A stretch of DNA of 64,000 nt. Source: Ketobacter sp963922875. Its GTDB lineage: Bacteria > Pseudomonadota > Gammaproteobacteria > Pseudomonadales > Ketobacteraceae. The first letter of the stretch is position 1. Each line of letters begins with the position of its first letter. The stretch covers positions 1 through 64,000 of the forward strand of contig CAWUJH010000008.1 in assembly GCA_963922875.1 (NCBI GenBank). The letters run 5' to 3'. The notes under the pieces were generated by a model. The model made no database searches and was not told where the DNA came from. It was given only the letters and a program-made list of their open reading frames with translations. The position numbers were made by a program, and so were the translations under genes. Positions 1 through 9,021 of this stretch are shown here, one piece after another.

Positions 1-2083
1 CATCAATCGTCACAGTAACAGTGCTGTTCGCTTCCACCGTGCCTTGGAACGACAAAGTCTGATCACCGGTAGTGCCGGTCACCATACCCTGATCATCCAG
101 GGCTTGTGGTGTGGATGGTTTAGTAGGAGCAATGGTATCAACAACAACATTCAAAGCCGGAGAGCGCGGCGAGGTATTCCCCGCGCCGTCCGTAATCTCA
201 GCTGTGAAAGCATAGGTACCATCAGCTAATGTCTGACCAGTATTGTCAAAACTCCAGTTGCCGGGCGCCGTTACTTGAGTCGTGCCAATCGCATTACCAT
301 TTAAGAATAACTCCAGGACTCCTGTAATATTTGAAACACCATTAACTACTAATTGATTGTCGAAAGTTACTCCATCACCGCTTGTACCCGTGTCCTCAGA
401 CACTGCCAGCACTGATGGAAATTCCACGGCCAAGTTAGTAATTGTCACAATAAAGCTCGAAGATATTTGAGAAGAATTACCCGCAATATCTTCGGCACCC
501 AACGTCACCTGATAACTGCCATTACTTAAAACGGTGTCTGAATAATCAAACAACCAAAGGCCATTGTTGTCCGCCTGAATTTCACCAATGCTGTTATTAT
601 CGATAACGACAGTAACCCAACTGTTGGGTTCAGCCTGTCCGGAAAACAGTAAAGTGGAATCTTGCGTGACAAAATCACCCACACCGCCGGTGTCTGCAGT
701 GATTGCTGTCAATATGGGAATACTGGGGGCTATATCATCCACAACAATTGGCAGAACTGGAGACCACGCTGAAAAAGTGCCAGACACATTAACGCCTCGA
801 GCTCTGATTTGATGAGCACCAGAGTTTATTGGGGTGGCGAAATCATACTGCCAATTGCCATTAAAGTCGGCTTGGGTCGTCCCCACCACAGCACCATCTA
901 ATTCGATTTCCACTGTGATACCGGCATTGGCTTGCCCTGTTAAACTAACAGCGCCGCTATTGGTTATAGCATCTGTATCACTTCTACCTGTATTAGGGGT
1001 AAAGCCCGCAATTACTGGTGAAGTCGGTAAATCCGAGTCAATGATGAACTGCAAAGAATCAGACCAATCTGAAGTATTTCCAGCGAAGTCAATAGCAGAC
1101 GCTTCCACTACATGAAGCCCATCGGCTAAGGTAATATCTGAGTAGTCAAATACCCAATTGCCATTCTGACCCGCAAATACGGAACCAACCAACGTTCCAT
1201 TTACCCTAACGCGTACTTCCACCCCTCCTTCTGCTGTCCCAAGAAACGATAAATTTCGATCGCGCGTCAAAAGATCTGAATTCAATCCTGTATCGGGATC
1301 AATTCCAGTCACTACGGGTATAGCGGGTGTTATTGTATCAATAGTGACAGGAAATTGAATTGAGATAGCGCTGTCTGGTAAACCTGTAAAAATTGAATCT
1401 GCAGAAAAAATATAACGCCCATCGTCCAGTGGCGTGGCAGTCAAGTCATACTGCCAGTTTCCATCGCTATCCACTGGAACCTGTCCAATCAACACGCCAT
1501 CCTGATAAACTCTAACACTGCTCTCTAACTCGGCATTACCAAACAACACCAGTGTATTGTCACTGGTGAACTCATCGTCGGAAAGTCGGGTATTTGTGTC
1601 AAAACGATCAATTGTCGGTGCCGCTGGCGCACTGGGATCATAGCGGAACCGGAATGCTTTTTCTGAAGTTACACTCTTATTTGCAAAGGTGGTTGCGATC
1701 AAGCTGACACTATATTCGCCAGGGGACAAAGGGACGACCTGATAATCCAATAACCAATCGCCTTCAGAATCGGAAACCACAGAACCACCGAGAGTTCCAT
1801 TTAACCAAACTTCCACCGCTGCTTGCGCCGGTGCTACGCCTTTGAAAGAAATAGTATCGTCAATTATCCTACCTTCGCCACTAGGCCCGGCATCGGTTAT
1901 CAAGGAGACTAATATTGGCCGCTTGCTGCCTTTATCATTGTCACCACTGCTCGTTCCATCGCTGCCTTGATTGGATGCTTGTGAACCCCGCGGCGCACTA
2001 TTGTTACCATCGGAACTACTGCCACAGGCACCCAAAGCCATCAATAAAAATGTAAGAAACAATACCCTACTACACAGGCTCAC
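1..2083 (-). CDS. Ig-like repeat surface lipoprotein, N-terminal part (3' end outside window)
   Basis: The minus frame is open from position 2083 to the left edge, about 694 codons. The GTG start at 2083 is chosen because an SD-like AGGTGGAG lies about 10 nt upstream (2093-2100) and the product opens with a lipoprotein signal: a hydrophobic core and lipobox LGAC with Cys at residue 20, then a Ser/Gly/Asn-rich linker. After this come six complete and one partial tandem Ig-like repeats of about 90-95 residues. Each has a pattern such as VxGTxxADxxGNWxYDxxxxLxDGxY and ends near a DxxxPxxP junction. Such repeats occur in bacterial Ig-like (Big) surface adhesins. I infer an outer-membrane-anchored, outward-reaching protein. 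The ligand and the C-terminal domain are unknown. Confidence 0.85.
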   Translation of the reverse strand, partial: MSLCSRVLFLTFLLMALGACGSSSDGNNSAPRGSQASNQGSDGTSSGDNDKGSKRPILVSLITDAGPSGEGRIIDDTISFKGVAPAQAAVEVWLNGTLGGSVVSDSEGDWLLDYQVVPLSPGEYSVSLIATTFANKSVTSEKAFRFRYDPSAPAAPTIDRFDTNTRLSDDEFTSDNTLVLFGNAELESSVRVYQDGVLIGQVPVDSDGNWQYDLTATPLDDGRYIFSADSIFTGLPDSAISIQFPVTIDTITPAIPVVTGIDPDTGLNSDLLTRDRNLSFLGTAEGGVEVRVRVNGTLVGSVFAGQNGNWVFDYSDITLADGLHVVEASAIDFAGNTSDWSDSLQFIIDSDLPTSPVIAGFTPNTGRSDTDAITNSGAVSLTGQANAGITVEIELDGAVVGTTQADFNGNWQYDFATPINSGAHQIRARGVNVSGTFSAWSPVLPIVVDDIAPSIPILTAITADTGGVGDFVTQDSTLLFSGQAEPNSWVTVVIDNNSIGEIQADNNGLWLFDYSDTVLSNGSYQVTLGAEDIAGNSSQISSSFIVTITNLAVEFPSVLAVSEDTGTSGDGVTFDNQLVVNGVSNITGVLELFLNGNAIGTTQVTAPGNWSFDNTGQTLADGTYAFTAEITDGAGNTSPRSPALNVVVDTIAPTKPSTPQALDDQGMVTGTTGDQTLSFQGTVEANSTVTVTID

Positions 2084-2471
2084 CCGTTATATCTCCACCT
2101 GCGAGTCTTCCCCCCTAAACCAGAAAGCATCGCCTTATAGGTTAATAAATAAATCCAGCGTTTTCTTCGAATTATTCGCGATACAGTACAATCTATGTCT
2201 CGCCTCAACTATAACGAGACTGTACATGTTTTGTACTGCCATTGTACTGCTCTGGTTCCAAAATCACAAACGCGCACTGATTATAAAGACCAAAACTGGC
2301 AGGACAAACCAACCGATCCAAAACATTTTAAGGTCACGATTACAATCAAGGCATAGTAAACATATCTTACTTTGTTGTCGAAAATCTTTTTCACAATATC
2401 TAGCGGCATATAGATTTATTGCAAAACGTGGGTAATATGGAGCCTTCAAAAATCTACTAGGGGAGACGCGA
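2084..2471. other. Divergent intergenic region
   Basis: AT-rich spacer between two divergent genes. It contains the SD of the Ig-repeat gene (2093-2100) and the SD of mscS (around 2460). I see no RNA gene, no convincing -35/-10 pair and no credible ORF. Open frames crossing it have no SD and no recognisable product. Confidence 0.6.
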
Positions 2472-3305
2472 ATGTTCCAGGATATGTTACCGAAAGAATT
2501 GTCCCAGGAATTACTAATTGAATGGGCTGTTAGTATAGGTACTGCAATACTTGTTTTTGTTATTGGTAGAATCATAGCAAAGATCATAGTGAAGGTGTCG
2601 CGTCACGGGATGACAAAGGCAAAAATGGATGCTTTGCTAGTAAGTTTTATTGCCTCCATACTCAGCTATGTTTTGATGCTGTTTATTGTCATCGCTGCAT
2701 TAGAACAACTCGGAGTGGATACAACTTCACTGGTGGCTTTGTTGGGCGCCGCAGGTATCGCCGTTGGTTTGGCGCTAAAAGACTCCCTGCAAAATTTCGC
2801 GTCTGGAGTAATGCTAATCGTTTTTCGACCGTTTAAAACTGGAGATTTTGTGGACTGTGGCGGCGTCATGGGGTCCGTGGAAAATATCGGTATATTCACC
2901 ACGATAATGAAAACGCCAGATAACCGTGAAGTTATCGTTCCAAATGGTCAAATTTACGGTGGAACTATCACCAACTTTTCAGCACGGCCTACTCGACGGG
3001 TGGATATGGTTTTTGGCATTTCTTACGATGCCGATATTCGCACCGCCAAGGCAATCCTGGAAAAAGTGATTACTGAGGACGAACGGGTTCTCAAGGATCC
3101 CGCACCTGTTATTGCCGTATCGGAATTAGCCGACTCTTCTGTAAATTTTGTGGTTAGGCCTTGGGTTAATTCCGCTGATTACTGGGGTGTGCTCTGGGAC
3201 ACCACTGAAAAAGTGAAATACGCCTTCGACGAAGCGGGCATCGGCATCCCTTTTCCTCAAATGGATGTACACATCAGCAAAGAAAAAGAAAGCTCAGACT
3301 CTTAA
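2472..3305 (+). CDS. mscS: Small-conductance mechanosensitive channel MscS
   Basis: 277 residues, close to E. coli MscS (286). The channel opens under membrane tension and releases solutes during hypo-osmotic shock from the inner membrane. Three membrane segments are visible: about 17-40, 58-80 and 87-118. The pore-lining TM3 is rich in Ala and Gly (LGAAGIAVGLALKDSLQNFA) as in the family. It is followed by the beta domain (FRPFKTGDFV...) with the VPNGQIYGGTITNFS segment and the alpha/beta cytoplasmic domain ending near GIPFPQMDVHI. The SD AGGGGAG precedes the ATG. The gene appears monocistronic: it has its own upstream region and a strong terminator directly behind it. Nothing about it is unusual. 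Confidence 0.95.
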   Translation: MFQDMLPKELSQELLIEWAVSIGTAILVFVIGRIIAKIIVKVSRHGMTKAKMDALLVSFIASILSYVLMLFIVIAALEQLGVDTTSLVALLGAAGIAVGLALKDSLQNFASGVMLIVFRPFKTGDFVDCGGVMGSVENIGIFTTIMKTPDNREVIVPNGQIYGGTITNFSARPTRRVDMVFGISYDADIRTAKAILEKVITEDERVLKDPAPVIAVSELADSSVNFVVRPWVNSADYWGVLWDTTEKVKYAFDEAGIGIPFPQMDVHISKEKESSDS

Positions 3306-3309
3306 AACA

Positions 3310-3345
3310 GATAATGGGAGTGAGGTTAACCTCACTCCCATTATC
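3310..3345. terminator. Bidirectional terminator between mscS and csp
   Basis: A perfect 16-bp inverted repeat with TTAA loop (arms 3310-3325 and 3330-3345) lies between two convergent genes. It is followed by ATTTCTT on the plus strand and by TGTTTT on the minus strand, so it can end both transcripts. Confidence 0.9.
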
Positions 3346-3357
3346 ATTTCTTGCCTA

Positions 3358-3570
3358 TTAATCTACAACCTGGACATTTTCCGCTTGAGGACCCTTTTGA
3401 CCCTGAGTTACGCTGAATTGTACACGCTGTCCTTCTGCTAACGTTCTAAAACCAGACCCGCTGATTGCACTAAAGTGAACAAAAACATCTGGACCATCAT
3501 CTTGTTCAATAAAACCAAAACCTTTGGACTCATTGAACCACTTTACCTTGCCGGAAGAGGGATTTGACAT
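3358..3570 (-). CDS. Cold-shock domain protein (CspA family)
   Basis: 70 residues, the usual length. It is a single OB-fold nucleic-acid-binding domain with RNP1 KGFGFI (16-21) and RNP2 VFVHF (29-33). Family members bind single-stranded DNA/RNA and act as RNA chaperones. Which member this is (cold-inducible or constitutive) cannot be told from sequence. The start is the ATG at 3570, with an AGGT-type SD further upstream. It ends at the shared bidirectional terminator, so it is probably monocistronic. Confidence 0.95.
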   Translation of the reverse strand: MSNPSSGKVKWFNESKGFGFIEQDDGPDVFVHFSAISGSGFRTLAEGQRVQFSVTQGQKGPQAENVQVVD

Positions 3571-4003
3571 AAAACATACCTAGCTTTTCAGTACCACCTT
3601 ACAAACAAGCCTATAGCCCAAAAAATGTGCTTTAAGCGTGCTTATATACCGGCGTCATCATTGAATAATAATCACGCCTCATTGCCGGATTATAACCTCA
3701 GCCCCCTAGTCGTCAACGGAATTTCGGTTCAAAAGCCAAGCGATTTCAAATGGCACAAAAAACGCCCAAGTTAAGGGCAAAATATTTTTCGAACGCTTTA
3801 TTCCAAAGCATTTTTAATGACGCGTCCGGTCTAAAAAGGGACATAAATAGACTTAAAATCTCAACACAGGGACTGAGAATTCGTCCTTATAGTGCGACTC
3901 AAAAAACCTTTGAATTGTTTACAAATAGAAACAGACAACAGACACAAATACGAGCTAGTGTTAACCCTTACTAAATAGATCAATACCCATGGAGGCTTAA
4001 CCC
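3571..4003. other. Intergenic region upstream of csp and of the 4004 gene
   Basis: 433 bases between divergent genes. It should hold the csp promoter and leader; cold-shock leaders are often long. An open frame at 3750-3974 on the plus strand could encode 74 residues, but it lacks an SD and a recognisable fold, so I do not call it a gene. No hairpin with a T tract was seen. The SD GGAGG for the next gene lies around 3991-3995. Confidence 0.5.
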
Positions 4004-4480
4004 ATGATAAAGACAACGGGCTCTTCGAAGCCCTATCACTCTGTGGTCGATTTTCGTTTAGCTTATCGCTTGTCTCGAAAACATGATGTGGCCTTTTTAA
4101 AAACTATTTCTCGCTCATCTGATATGGAAAACGTGCTCCTATCAGATCAAGTTAAAACCTGGCTTAAGCAACAAAACTGTCACGCTTTCGACATAATCAG
4201 CAAACTGCACATTCTATTGGAACTGGAAAAACAGGAAAATAAGCGACATTTTGGTTTTCAGTTCCGAGGCCAGGCAATGGCTTTTCAAATTGTCTATATT
4301 GACAAAGCCGCTTGGAAAAAACATAGCTATCGAGAAAGAAGCACTGGAGAGAATTTACAGAAAGTGCAGCGGATGCTTCATTTGGTGTTGTTTGATGAAA
4401 TCCATCTTTCTAAAGCGCAAAGATTGCAAATCGTTAGAGATATGATGTTAGATCACCAACCTGCCGACGAGACGGCTTGA
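4004..4480 (+). CDS. Uncharacterised soluble protein, 158 aa
   Basis: Not recognised. The ATG at 4004 is supported by a good SD (TGGAGG about 8 nt upstream). The product is mostly charged and predicted helical, with no signal peptide or membrane segment. Residues 50-80 (VKTWLKQQNCHAFDIISKLH) and 125-150 (LHLVLFDEIHLSKAQRLQIV) look like amphipathic helices. Arg/Lys/His are frequent, which would allow nucleic-acid or protein binding, but no motif supports a specific role. It stands alone: csp diverges on one side and tRNA-Ser lies on the opposite strand just after it. Coding potential is good, function unknown. Confidence 0.75.
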   Translation: MIKTTGSSKPYHSVVDFRLAYRLSRKHDVAFLKTISRSSDMENVLLSDQVKTWLKQQNCHAFDIISKLHILLELEKQENKRHFGFQFRGQAMAFQIVYIDKAAWKKHSYRERSTGENLQKVQRMLHLVLFDEIHLSKAQRLQIVRDMMLDHQPADETA

Positions 4481-4498
4481 AATTGGCTAAATAATGGT

Positions 4499-4588
4499 TG
4501 GCGGTGAGGGAGGGATTCGAACCCTCGATACGCGCAAACGTATACACGCTTTCCAGGCGTGCTCCTTCAACCGCTCGGACACCTCACC
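4499..4588 (-). tRNA. tRNA-Ser(GGA)
   Basis: 90 nt class II tRNA with encoded CCA (4501-4499). Acceptor GGTGAGG pairs with CCTCACC, the anticodon loop CTGGAAA gives anticodon GGA, there is a long variable arm, and the T loop GTTCGAATC is present. It decodes UCC/UCU. Confidence 0.97.
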
Positions 4589-4622
4589 TAATCTTCGCTT
4601 AACTGATTCCACTTACATGGAA

Positions 4623-4644
4623 GCGCCTTCATAAACGAAGGCGC
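4623..4644 (-). terminator. Hairpin after the nitroreductase gene
   Basis: 8-bp GC-rich stem GCGCCTTC/GAAGGCGC with a 6-nt loop, 15 nt past the stop of the minus-strand nitroreductase gene and 35 nt before tRNA-Ser. Only a weak T run follows, so termination is probable but not certain. Confidence 0.55.
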
Positions 4645-4658
4645 GTAAGATACTTCTT

Positions 4659-5210
4659 TTAACTCCTGAATTCAACTACAGAATCTGGTGTCGAATTTGG
4701 TTTCCGCTTAGGCTCAGCCTTTGGCGTACCAATGTATAAAAAGGCGATAACTTGTTCGCTTTCAAGCAATCCCAAGTACTCCCTAACCACGTCACTGCCC
4801 GCCATAGGCCCAGTTCGCCATATTGAACCGTAACCCATGGCCTGAGCAGCCAGTTGAATATGCTGCGTGGCAATGCCGGCAGACACCTGCTGCTCCCAAA
4901 CCGGTACTTTGCTGTGATCAAACGTCAGACGGGCGATTGTGACAATAATCATCGGGGCTCGTAACGGCATTGCTTGGAGCCTGGCTAACTTGGACTCATC
5001 GGCCGTAGGATCAGACAAGGCAAACGCCTTGCCCAGCTCTACCAGAGCCTTGTCTTGTAACACCAAAAACCGCGTGGGTTGTAGACCAGCATGATCAGGA
5101 GATCTTAAAGCACATGAAAAAAATGTCATAAGCTCTTGTTTTAACGGCGCAGGCTCTACCAAAAACGGGTTTGACTGCCGTTCCAACATCGCATTAATGA
5201 TGGTTTCCAT
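4659..5210 (-). CDS. ydjA: Nitroreductase family protein, YdjA type
   Basis: 183 residues, the same length as E. coli YdjA, a minimal FMN-dependent NAD(P)H nitroreductase. The N-terminal ERQS FMN-contact segment (11-14), the SPDHAGLQPTRF stretch (about 37-48) and GIATQHIQLAAQAMGYGSIW (about 112-131) match that subgroup. It ends with FLYIGTP, the family's last strand. Enzymes of this fold reduce quinones or nitro compounds as homodimers. The physiological substrate of YdjA is not settled. The gene is convergent to nothing and has its own hairpin downstream, so it is likely monocistronic. The start ATG at 5210 agrees with the family length. Confidence 0.9.
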   Translation of the reverse strand: METIINAMLERQSNPFLVEPAPLKQELMTFFSCALRSPDHAGLQPTRFLVLQDKALVELGKAFALSDPTADESKLARLQAMPLRAPMIIVTIARLTFDHSKVPVWEQQVSAGIATQHIQLAAQAMGYGSIWRTGPMAGSDVVREYLGLLESEQVIAFLYIGTPKAEPKRKPNSTPDSVVEFRS

Positions 5211-5318
5211 TAATCTTTAACTCCTCTTTTTTTGTTCATTTTATGATCTACACCTCAAACTGATTGACCAAACTTAGCAATACTATTATTACCTACACTC
5301 AACTGCAGACGCGAACCG

Positions 5319-6029
5319 ATGAAGACTCACAATCTACATTTATGGGATATCACCCCTAAAAACGCGAAGTCTATCCAAAAAAACCTTTGTCCCTGCATTA
5401 TTACCGAAGGCAACTGCTGTTCACCAAAATATGTGGCCAGAATACAAGTATTTACGAGTAAATTAGATGAAAACAGACGTACGGTCCAAAGTATAGTGAC
5501 GATTACGTCACCGCTGAGTTCACAACTCCTGGAACGCAAAGTTGCGATAAAAACCAGCAGTTTTCCTTCCTCCCAAGGATTAGCCTCATTTCAGGTGGGC
5601 CCCTCAATCATCGCTGCACTTAACAAGCTGAATCGCACCCCGGATTTGATCATCTGTGACGGCAGGGGCATAACAGGCTCCTTATATTTTGGTGTCGCAT
5701 CCCATATTGGTTTGGTTACCAACATCCCAACTGTAGGCGTTAAAGCCTGTAAACCTATCGAGTTCCCCACCACCCTAGGCAAGAACCGAGGTAATTGGCT
5801 TAACGTCGCAAAAGTATCCCAACTTTCCGCCGTTGTAACCGTTATTGACAATCAAGATCCGGTTTTGGTTTCACCTGCCCACAAAATCGGCTTAGCTTCC
5901 GCCATTGAGCAGGTATTGGCCTATGTTCCAGCAAATTTGCCCGCTAAAGAATACCTGAACCTACTTTACCCCAACGTCGATTCCATCGAGAAAAGCATAC
6001 CAAACCTGCGTCTTATCAAAAATAATTAG
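5319..6029 (+). CDS. Endonuclease V-like protein with eroded active site
   Basis: 236 residues. The core clearly matches endonuclease V (Nfi), which cuts DNA/RNA next to deaminated purines: TPDLIICDGRGI (108-118), FGVASHIGLVTNIPTVGVKA (about 124-143) and SPAHKIGLASA (about 185-195). Compared with E. coli Nfi, however, the first metal ligand region (GADVGF) reads ARIQVF (40-45) with no acid, the FREYP glutamate region reads FQVGP (91-95), and the SHPR segment after DGHG is GSLY. Only the central Asp (D114) remains of the three acidic ligands. It is probably not a standard endonuclease V and may bind nucleic acid without cleaving. The frame is intact, so it is not an obvious pseudogene. No convincing SD is seen. 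Confidence 0.8.
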   Translation: MKTHNLHLWDITPKNAKSIQKNLCPCIITEGNCCSPKYVARIQVFTSKLDENRRTVQSIVTITSPLSSQLLERKVAIKTSSFPSSQGLASFQVGPSIIAALNKLNRTPDLIICDGRGITGSLYFGVASHIGLVTNIPTVGVKACKPIEFPTTLGKNRGNWLNVAKVSQLSAVVTVIDNQDPVLVSPAHKIGLASAIEQVLAYVPANLPAKEYLNLLYPNVDSIEKSIPNLRLIKNN

Positions 6030-6113
6030 CTCTCTTCACCTTTCTTTTTGAGGTACAATCGGTTCTGCATTTTGTTTACTTGTATCATTAACCGCGCAAA
6101 TTAGCAGAGATTA

Positions 6114-7514
6114 ATGCCTAGAAACAGCACATTCAGTATCACGCCTGAGCGGTTAATCAACAAAGAAATACCGCCACCCTATGTTCGTTTGTTTGCGTAC
6201 CTGATAGGTGTGATAATTATCACCACCGCAATCTACTCAGAAGCGGCTCACCAAGCGCTATGGTGGCTGCCCGTTTTGGCAATAGCCTATCCAGTATTCA
6301 CCCATGTCGGGACTTTTGCTCTGCAAAAGAAATCCCTTTCCACGGTGAGTTCTGTTTTGATTTTATCCGACTCCGCCATTTGTGGCGCTACCATCGTCGT
6401 TTTTGGTTTCGACCCCTTAATCGCCCTATCCCTTTATATGATCCTAAGTGCCGGAACCTTCACGATTGGTGGCTTCTTTGGCTGGATAATCTGCCAGTGC
6501 ATGATGATTTTAGGGCTCATAATCGCCTTACTGGTAGTCGCGCCAGTTGCCTTGAAAATTGGCTCCCCGTCCCTTAGCACTCTCGTTATTAGTTTGCTGA
6601 GCACCACCTTCTACACCAGCGTGCTTGGGTTCTTTTCTTTTAAGCAGGCTAAAGCACTAATCACAACTCAGACCGAATTAAAAAAGCAGCAACAGGATTC
6701 TGCCGAGCTATCACGAAAGTTAGCCAAATATTTACCCCCCCAGGTTCTGGGGGCCATATTCTCCGGTCAAACCGATGCCAAACTGCAAACCAAACGCAAA
6801 AAATTAACGGTTTTCTTCTCCGATATTAAGGGTTTTGCACAAATTTCAGAGGAACTCCAGCCGGAAGCATTAACTGACCTTCTCAATAGCTACTTTACTG
6901 AGATGTCCTTGGTTGCCTTAAAATATGGCGGCACTATCGACAAATTCGTCGGCGATGCAATTTTGATTTTCTTTGGTGATCCTGGCAGCCGAGGCTACAA
7001 GCAAGATGCTCATTCCTGCGTTTCCATGGGATTGGAAATGCAAAAAAAGATGAAGCAGTTACGTCAGCAATGGCAGAAACAAGGCATCAGCAAACCATTA
7101 CAAGTGAGAATGGGCATTAATACCGGCTATTGCACTGTCGGTAACTTCGGTGCCGAAACCCGCATGGATTACACCATCATTGGGCGCGAAGTAAATCTGG
7201 CAAGTCGCCTCGAATCCGTCGCTCAACCCGACGAGATTCTTATATCAGAATCCACTTATAACTTGGTTCGAGACCGAATTGTGTGTCGTGATCGCGGCCA
7301 AATTAACGTTAAAGGGTTCAGCCGCACGGTACCCATTTTTGAAGTCATCGATCACCGCAGCTCATTAGGCTTGGATCACAACTTCTTCGAGTTTGAAAAA
7401 GATGGCTTTACCCTCTATTTAGATGTGGATAAAGTAAAAACCGATGACCGGGATTCACTGCAAAAAGCGCTCGACGATGCGGCCAAACGAATTCGAGAAA
7501 AAGTGACGCTGTGA
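6114..7514 (+). CDS. cyaB: Membrane-bound class III adenylate cyclase (MASE2-like), CyaB type
   Basis: 466 residues, near the length of Pseudomonas CyaB. The N-terminus (about 25-175) has six hydrophobic segments of a MASE2-like sensor, then a short coiled linker (180-205) and a class III cyclase domain (about 228-415). Catalytic residues are visible: metal ligands D237 (FFSDIKGF) and D281 (KFVGDAILIFFGDP), the adenine-selecting pair K277 and D352 (MDYTIIG), N361, and transition-state R365 (NLASRLE). It should make cAMP. Its TGA overlaps the ATG of the abgT-type transporter (TGATG), so the two are probably translationally coupled. Confidence 0.92.
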   Translation: MPRNSTFSITPERLINKEIPPPYVRLFAYLIGVIIITTAIYSEAAHQALWWLPVLAIAYPVFTHVGTFALQKKSLSTVSSVLILSDSAICGATIVVFGFDPLIALSLYMILSAGTFTIGGFFGWIICQCMMILGLIIALLVVAPVALKIGSPSLSTLVISLLSTTFYTSVLGFFSFKQAKALITTQTELKKQQQDSAELSRKLAKYLPPQVLGAIFSGQTDAKLQTKRKKLTVFFSDIKGFAQISEELQPEALTDLLNSYFTEMSLVALKYGGTIDKFVGDAILIFFGDPGSRGYKQDAHSCVSMGLEMQKKMKQLRQQWQKQGISKPLQVRMGINTGYCTVGNFGAETRMDYTIIGREVNLASRLESVAQPDEILISESTYNLVRDRIVCRDRGQINVKGFSRTVPIFEVIDHRSSLGLDHNFFEFEKDGFTLYLDVDKVKTDDRDSLQKALDDAAKRIREKVTL

Positions 7515-9001
7515 TGGCGAAATCTTCGCTGCTATTACGTGTCCTTTCTCACATTGAAAATACCGGTAATCGCCTGCCCCACCCAACTGCACTGTTTATC
7601 TGGTTATGCGGTTTTGTCATCGCTATATCCTGGATTCTGGCAAGCGCGGGTATAACCGAACAACACCCTACTGAGCACCATATTATTGCAGTTCGCAGCC
7701 TGCTCAGCGTTGATGGTTTACATTTTGTACTGAACAACACTGTGGGTAATTTTACCTCCTTTGCCCCAGTCGGGACGGTGTTAGTCGCTATATTAGGGTT
7801 GGGTATTGCTGAAAAATCAGGTCTTCTCGCAGCGGTAATGACCAAACTTGTGCGCCATAGCAAAGGCTACTTGTTAAGTGGTGGTGTAGTGTTTGCCGGG
7901 GTCATGAGTAGCCTAGCCGCCGACTCGGGCTATGTCATCCTAATTCCTCTGGCAGGAATATTGTTTGCCAATGCGGGCAAACACCCCATAGCGGGTATGG
8001 CGGCGGCTTTCGCTGGAGTTTCCGGGGGCTATGGAGCCAACCTGTTAATTGGGCCGGTAGACGCAATTCTCGCGGGAATATCCACTGAATCAGCACATTT
8101 AGTTGATAAAAACGCTGAGGTGAATGTTCTAGCCAATTATTACTTTATGATCGCCTCTACACTGTTGGTCACTGTTGTCGGTACGTTACTTACGGAAAAA
8201 CTTACATTACCTCGCTTGCCTGTCTGGTCTGAAGAAACACCCAAGGCCGAAGTAGCCCAGCAGCCACTGAGAGCGCTACGCTGGTCAGCCTTAATATTCA
8301 TAGTATTGGTAGTCATTTTAGTAGTCTCCCTGCTACCGGACAGTAGTCCATTAAGGGATCCAGCAACGGGATCAATTACTCGATCTCCGTTTATGAGCGG
8401 CATCATCAGCATTATTGCATTGATAGCAGCGCTATCAGGATTAACCTACGGGTATTGCACTGGGCGCTATGGTAAAAAAGGCGCCGTGATCGCAGATATG
8501 GAAGCCAGCATGGCAACCATGGCCGGCTACCTGGTATTAATGTTCTTCGCCGCTCAGTTTGTGAATTATTTTGCCTGGAGCAACATCGGAATTATTCTTG
8601 CGATCAAAGCGGCCTTTGCCCTGCAAAGCCTGGCCTTGTCACCATTACTTTTACTGGTCTCATTTATTTTGATTACGGCGGCGATCAATTTATTGATCGG
8701 CAGTGCATCGGCAAAATGGTCAGTGCTAGGCCCCGTGTTTATCCCCATGTTTATGTTGCTTGGGGTCGCACCGGAAAGTACTCAAGCAGCCTATCGAATT
8801 GGAGATAGCAGCACTAATATCATTACTCCCATGATGCCATATTTTGGTGTCGTTATTGCTTTTATGCAGCGCTACGATCCGAAATTGGGTGTTGGCACCG
8901 TAATTACCCTTATGTTGCCCTACTCCCTCTGTTTTTTGGTGAGCTGGAGCGCGTTGTTAAGCCTATGGCTGGGCTTTGGCCTAAAACTCGGGGCCTACTA
9001 G
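7514..9001 (+). CDS. abgT: AbgT-family transporter
   Basis: 495 residues with about 11-13 hydrophobic segments. It belongs to the AbgT family, whose members import p-aminobenzoyl-glutamate (E. coli AbgT) or export sulfonamide-type antimetabolites (MtrF, YdaH). Family hallmarks are the paired hairpin motifs GGYGANLLIGPVDAILAG (about 169-186) and the C-terminal GDSSTNIITPMMPYF with the FGVVIAF helix. Substrate cannot be predicted. The ATG at 7514 overlaps the cyclase stop by 1 nt; a GTG one codon earlier is an alternative start. The pairing with cyaB suggests shared expression and possibly a link between folate-precursor metabolism and cAMP, which is inference. Confidence 0.9.
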   Translation: MAKSSLLLRVLSHIENTGNRLPHPTALFIWLCGFVIAISWILASAGITEQHPTEHHIIAVRSLLSVDGLHFVLNNTVGNFTSFAPVGTVLVAILGLGIAEKSGLLAAVMTKLVRHSKGYLLSGGVVFAGVMSSLAADSGYVILIPLAGILFANAGKHPIAGMAAAFAGVSGGYGANLLIGPVDAILAGISTESAHLVDKNAEVNVLANYYFMIASTLLVTVVGTLLTEKLTLPRLPVWSEETPKAEVAQQPLRALRWSALIFIVLVVILVVSLLPDSSPLRDPATGSITRSPFMSGIISIIALIAALSGLTYGYCTGRYGKKGAVIADMEASMATMAGYLVLMFFAAQFVNYFAWSNIGIILAIKAAFALQSLALSPLLLLVSFILITAAINLLIGSASAKWSVLGPVFIPMFMLLGVAPESTQAAYRIGDSSTNIITPMMPYFGVVIAFMQRYDPKLGVGTVITLMLPYSLCFLVSWSALLSLWLGFGLKLGAY

Positions 9002-9021
9002 TTCGGGGCTTTAGAAAGTCT

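Noticed and set aside
3750..3974. Plus-strand frame of 74 codons in the csp/4004 gap
   Set aside because: No SD, no recognisable fold and unusual composition. Too weak to call a gene.
6209..6222. Perfect 14-bp palindrome GTGATAATTATCAC near a possible CRP-type site
   Set aside because: It lies inside the cyaB coding sequence and matches ordinary codons for VIIITT, so an operator role is not supported.
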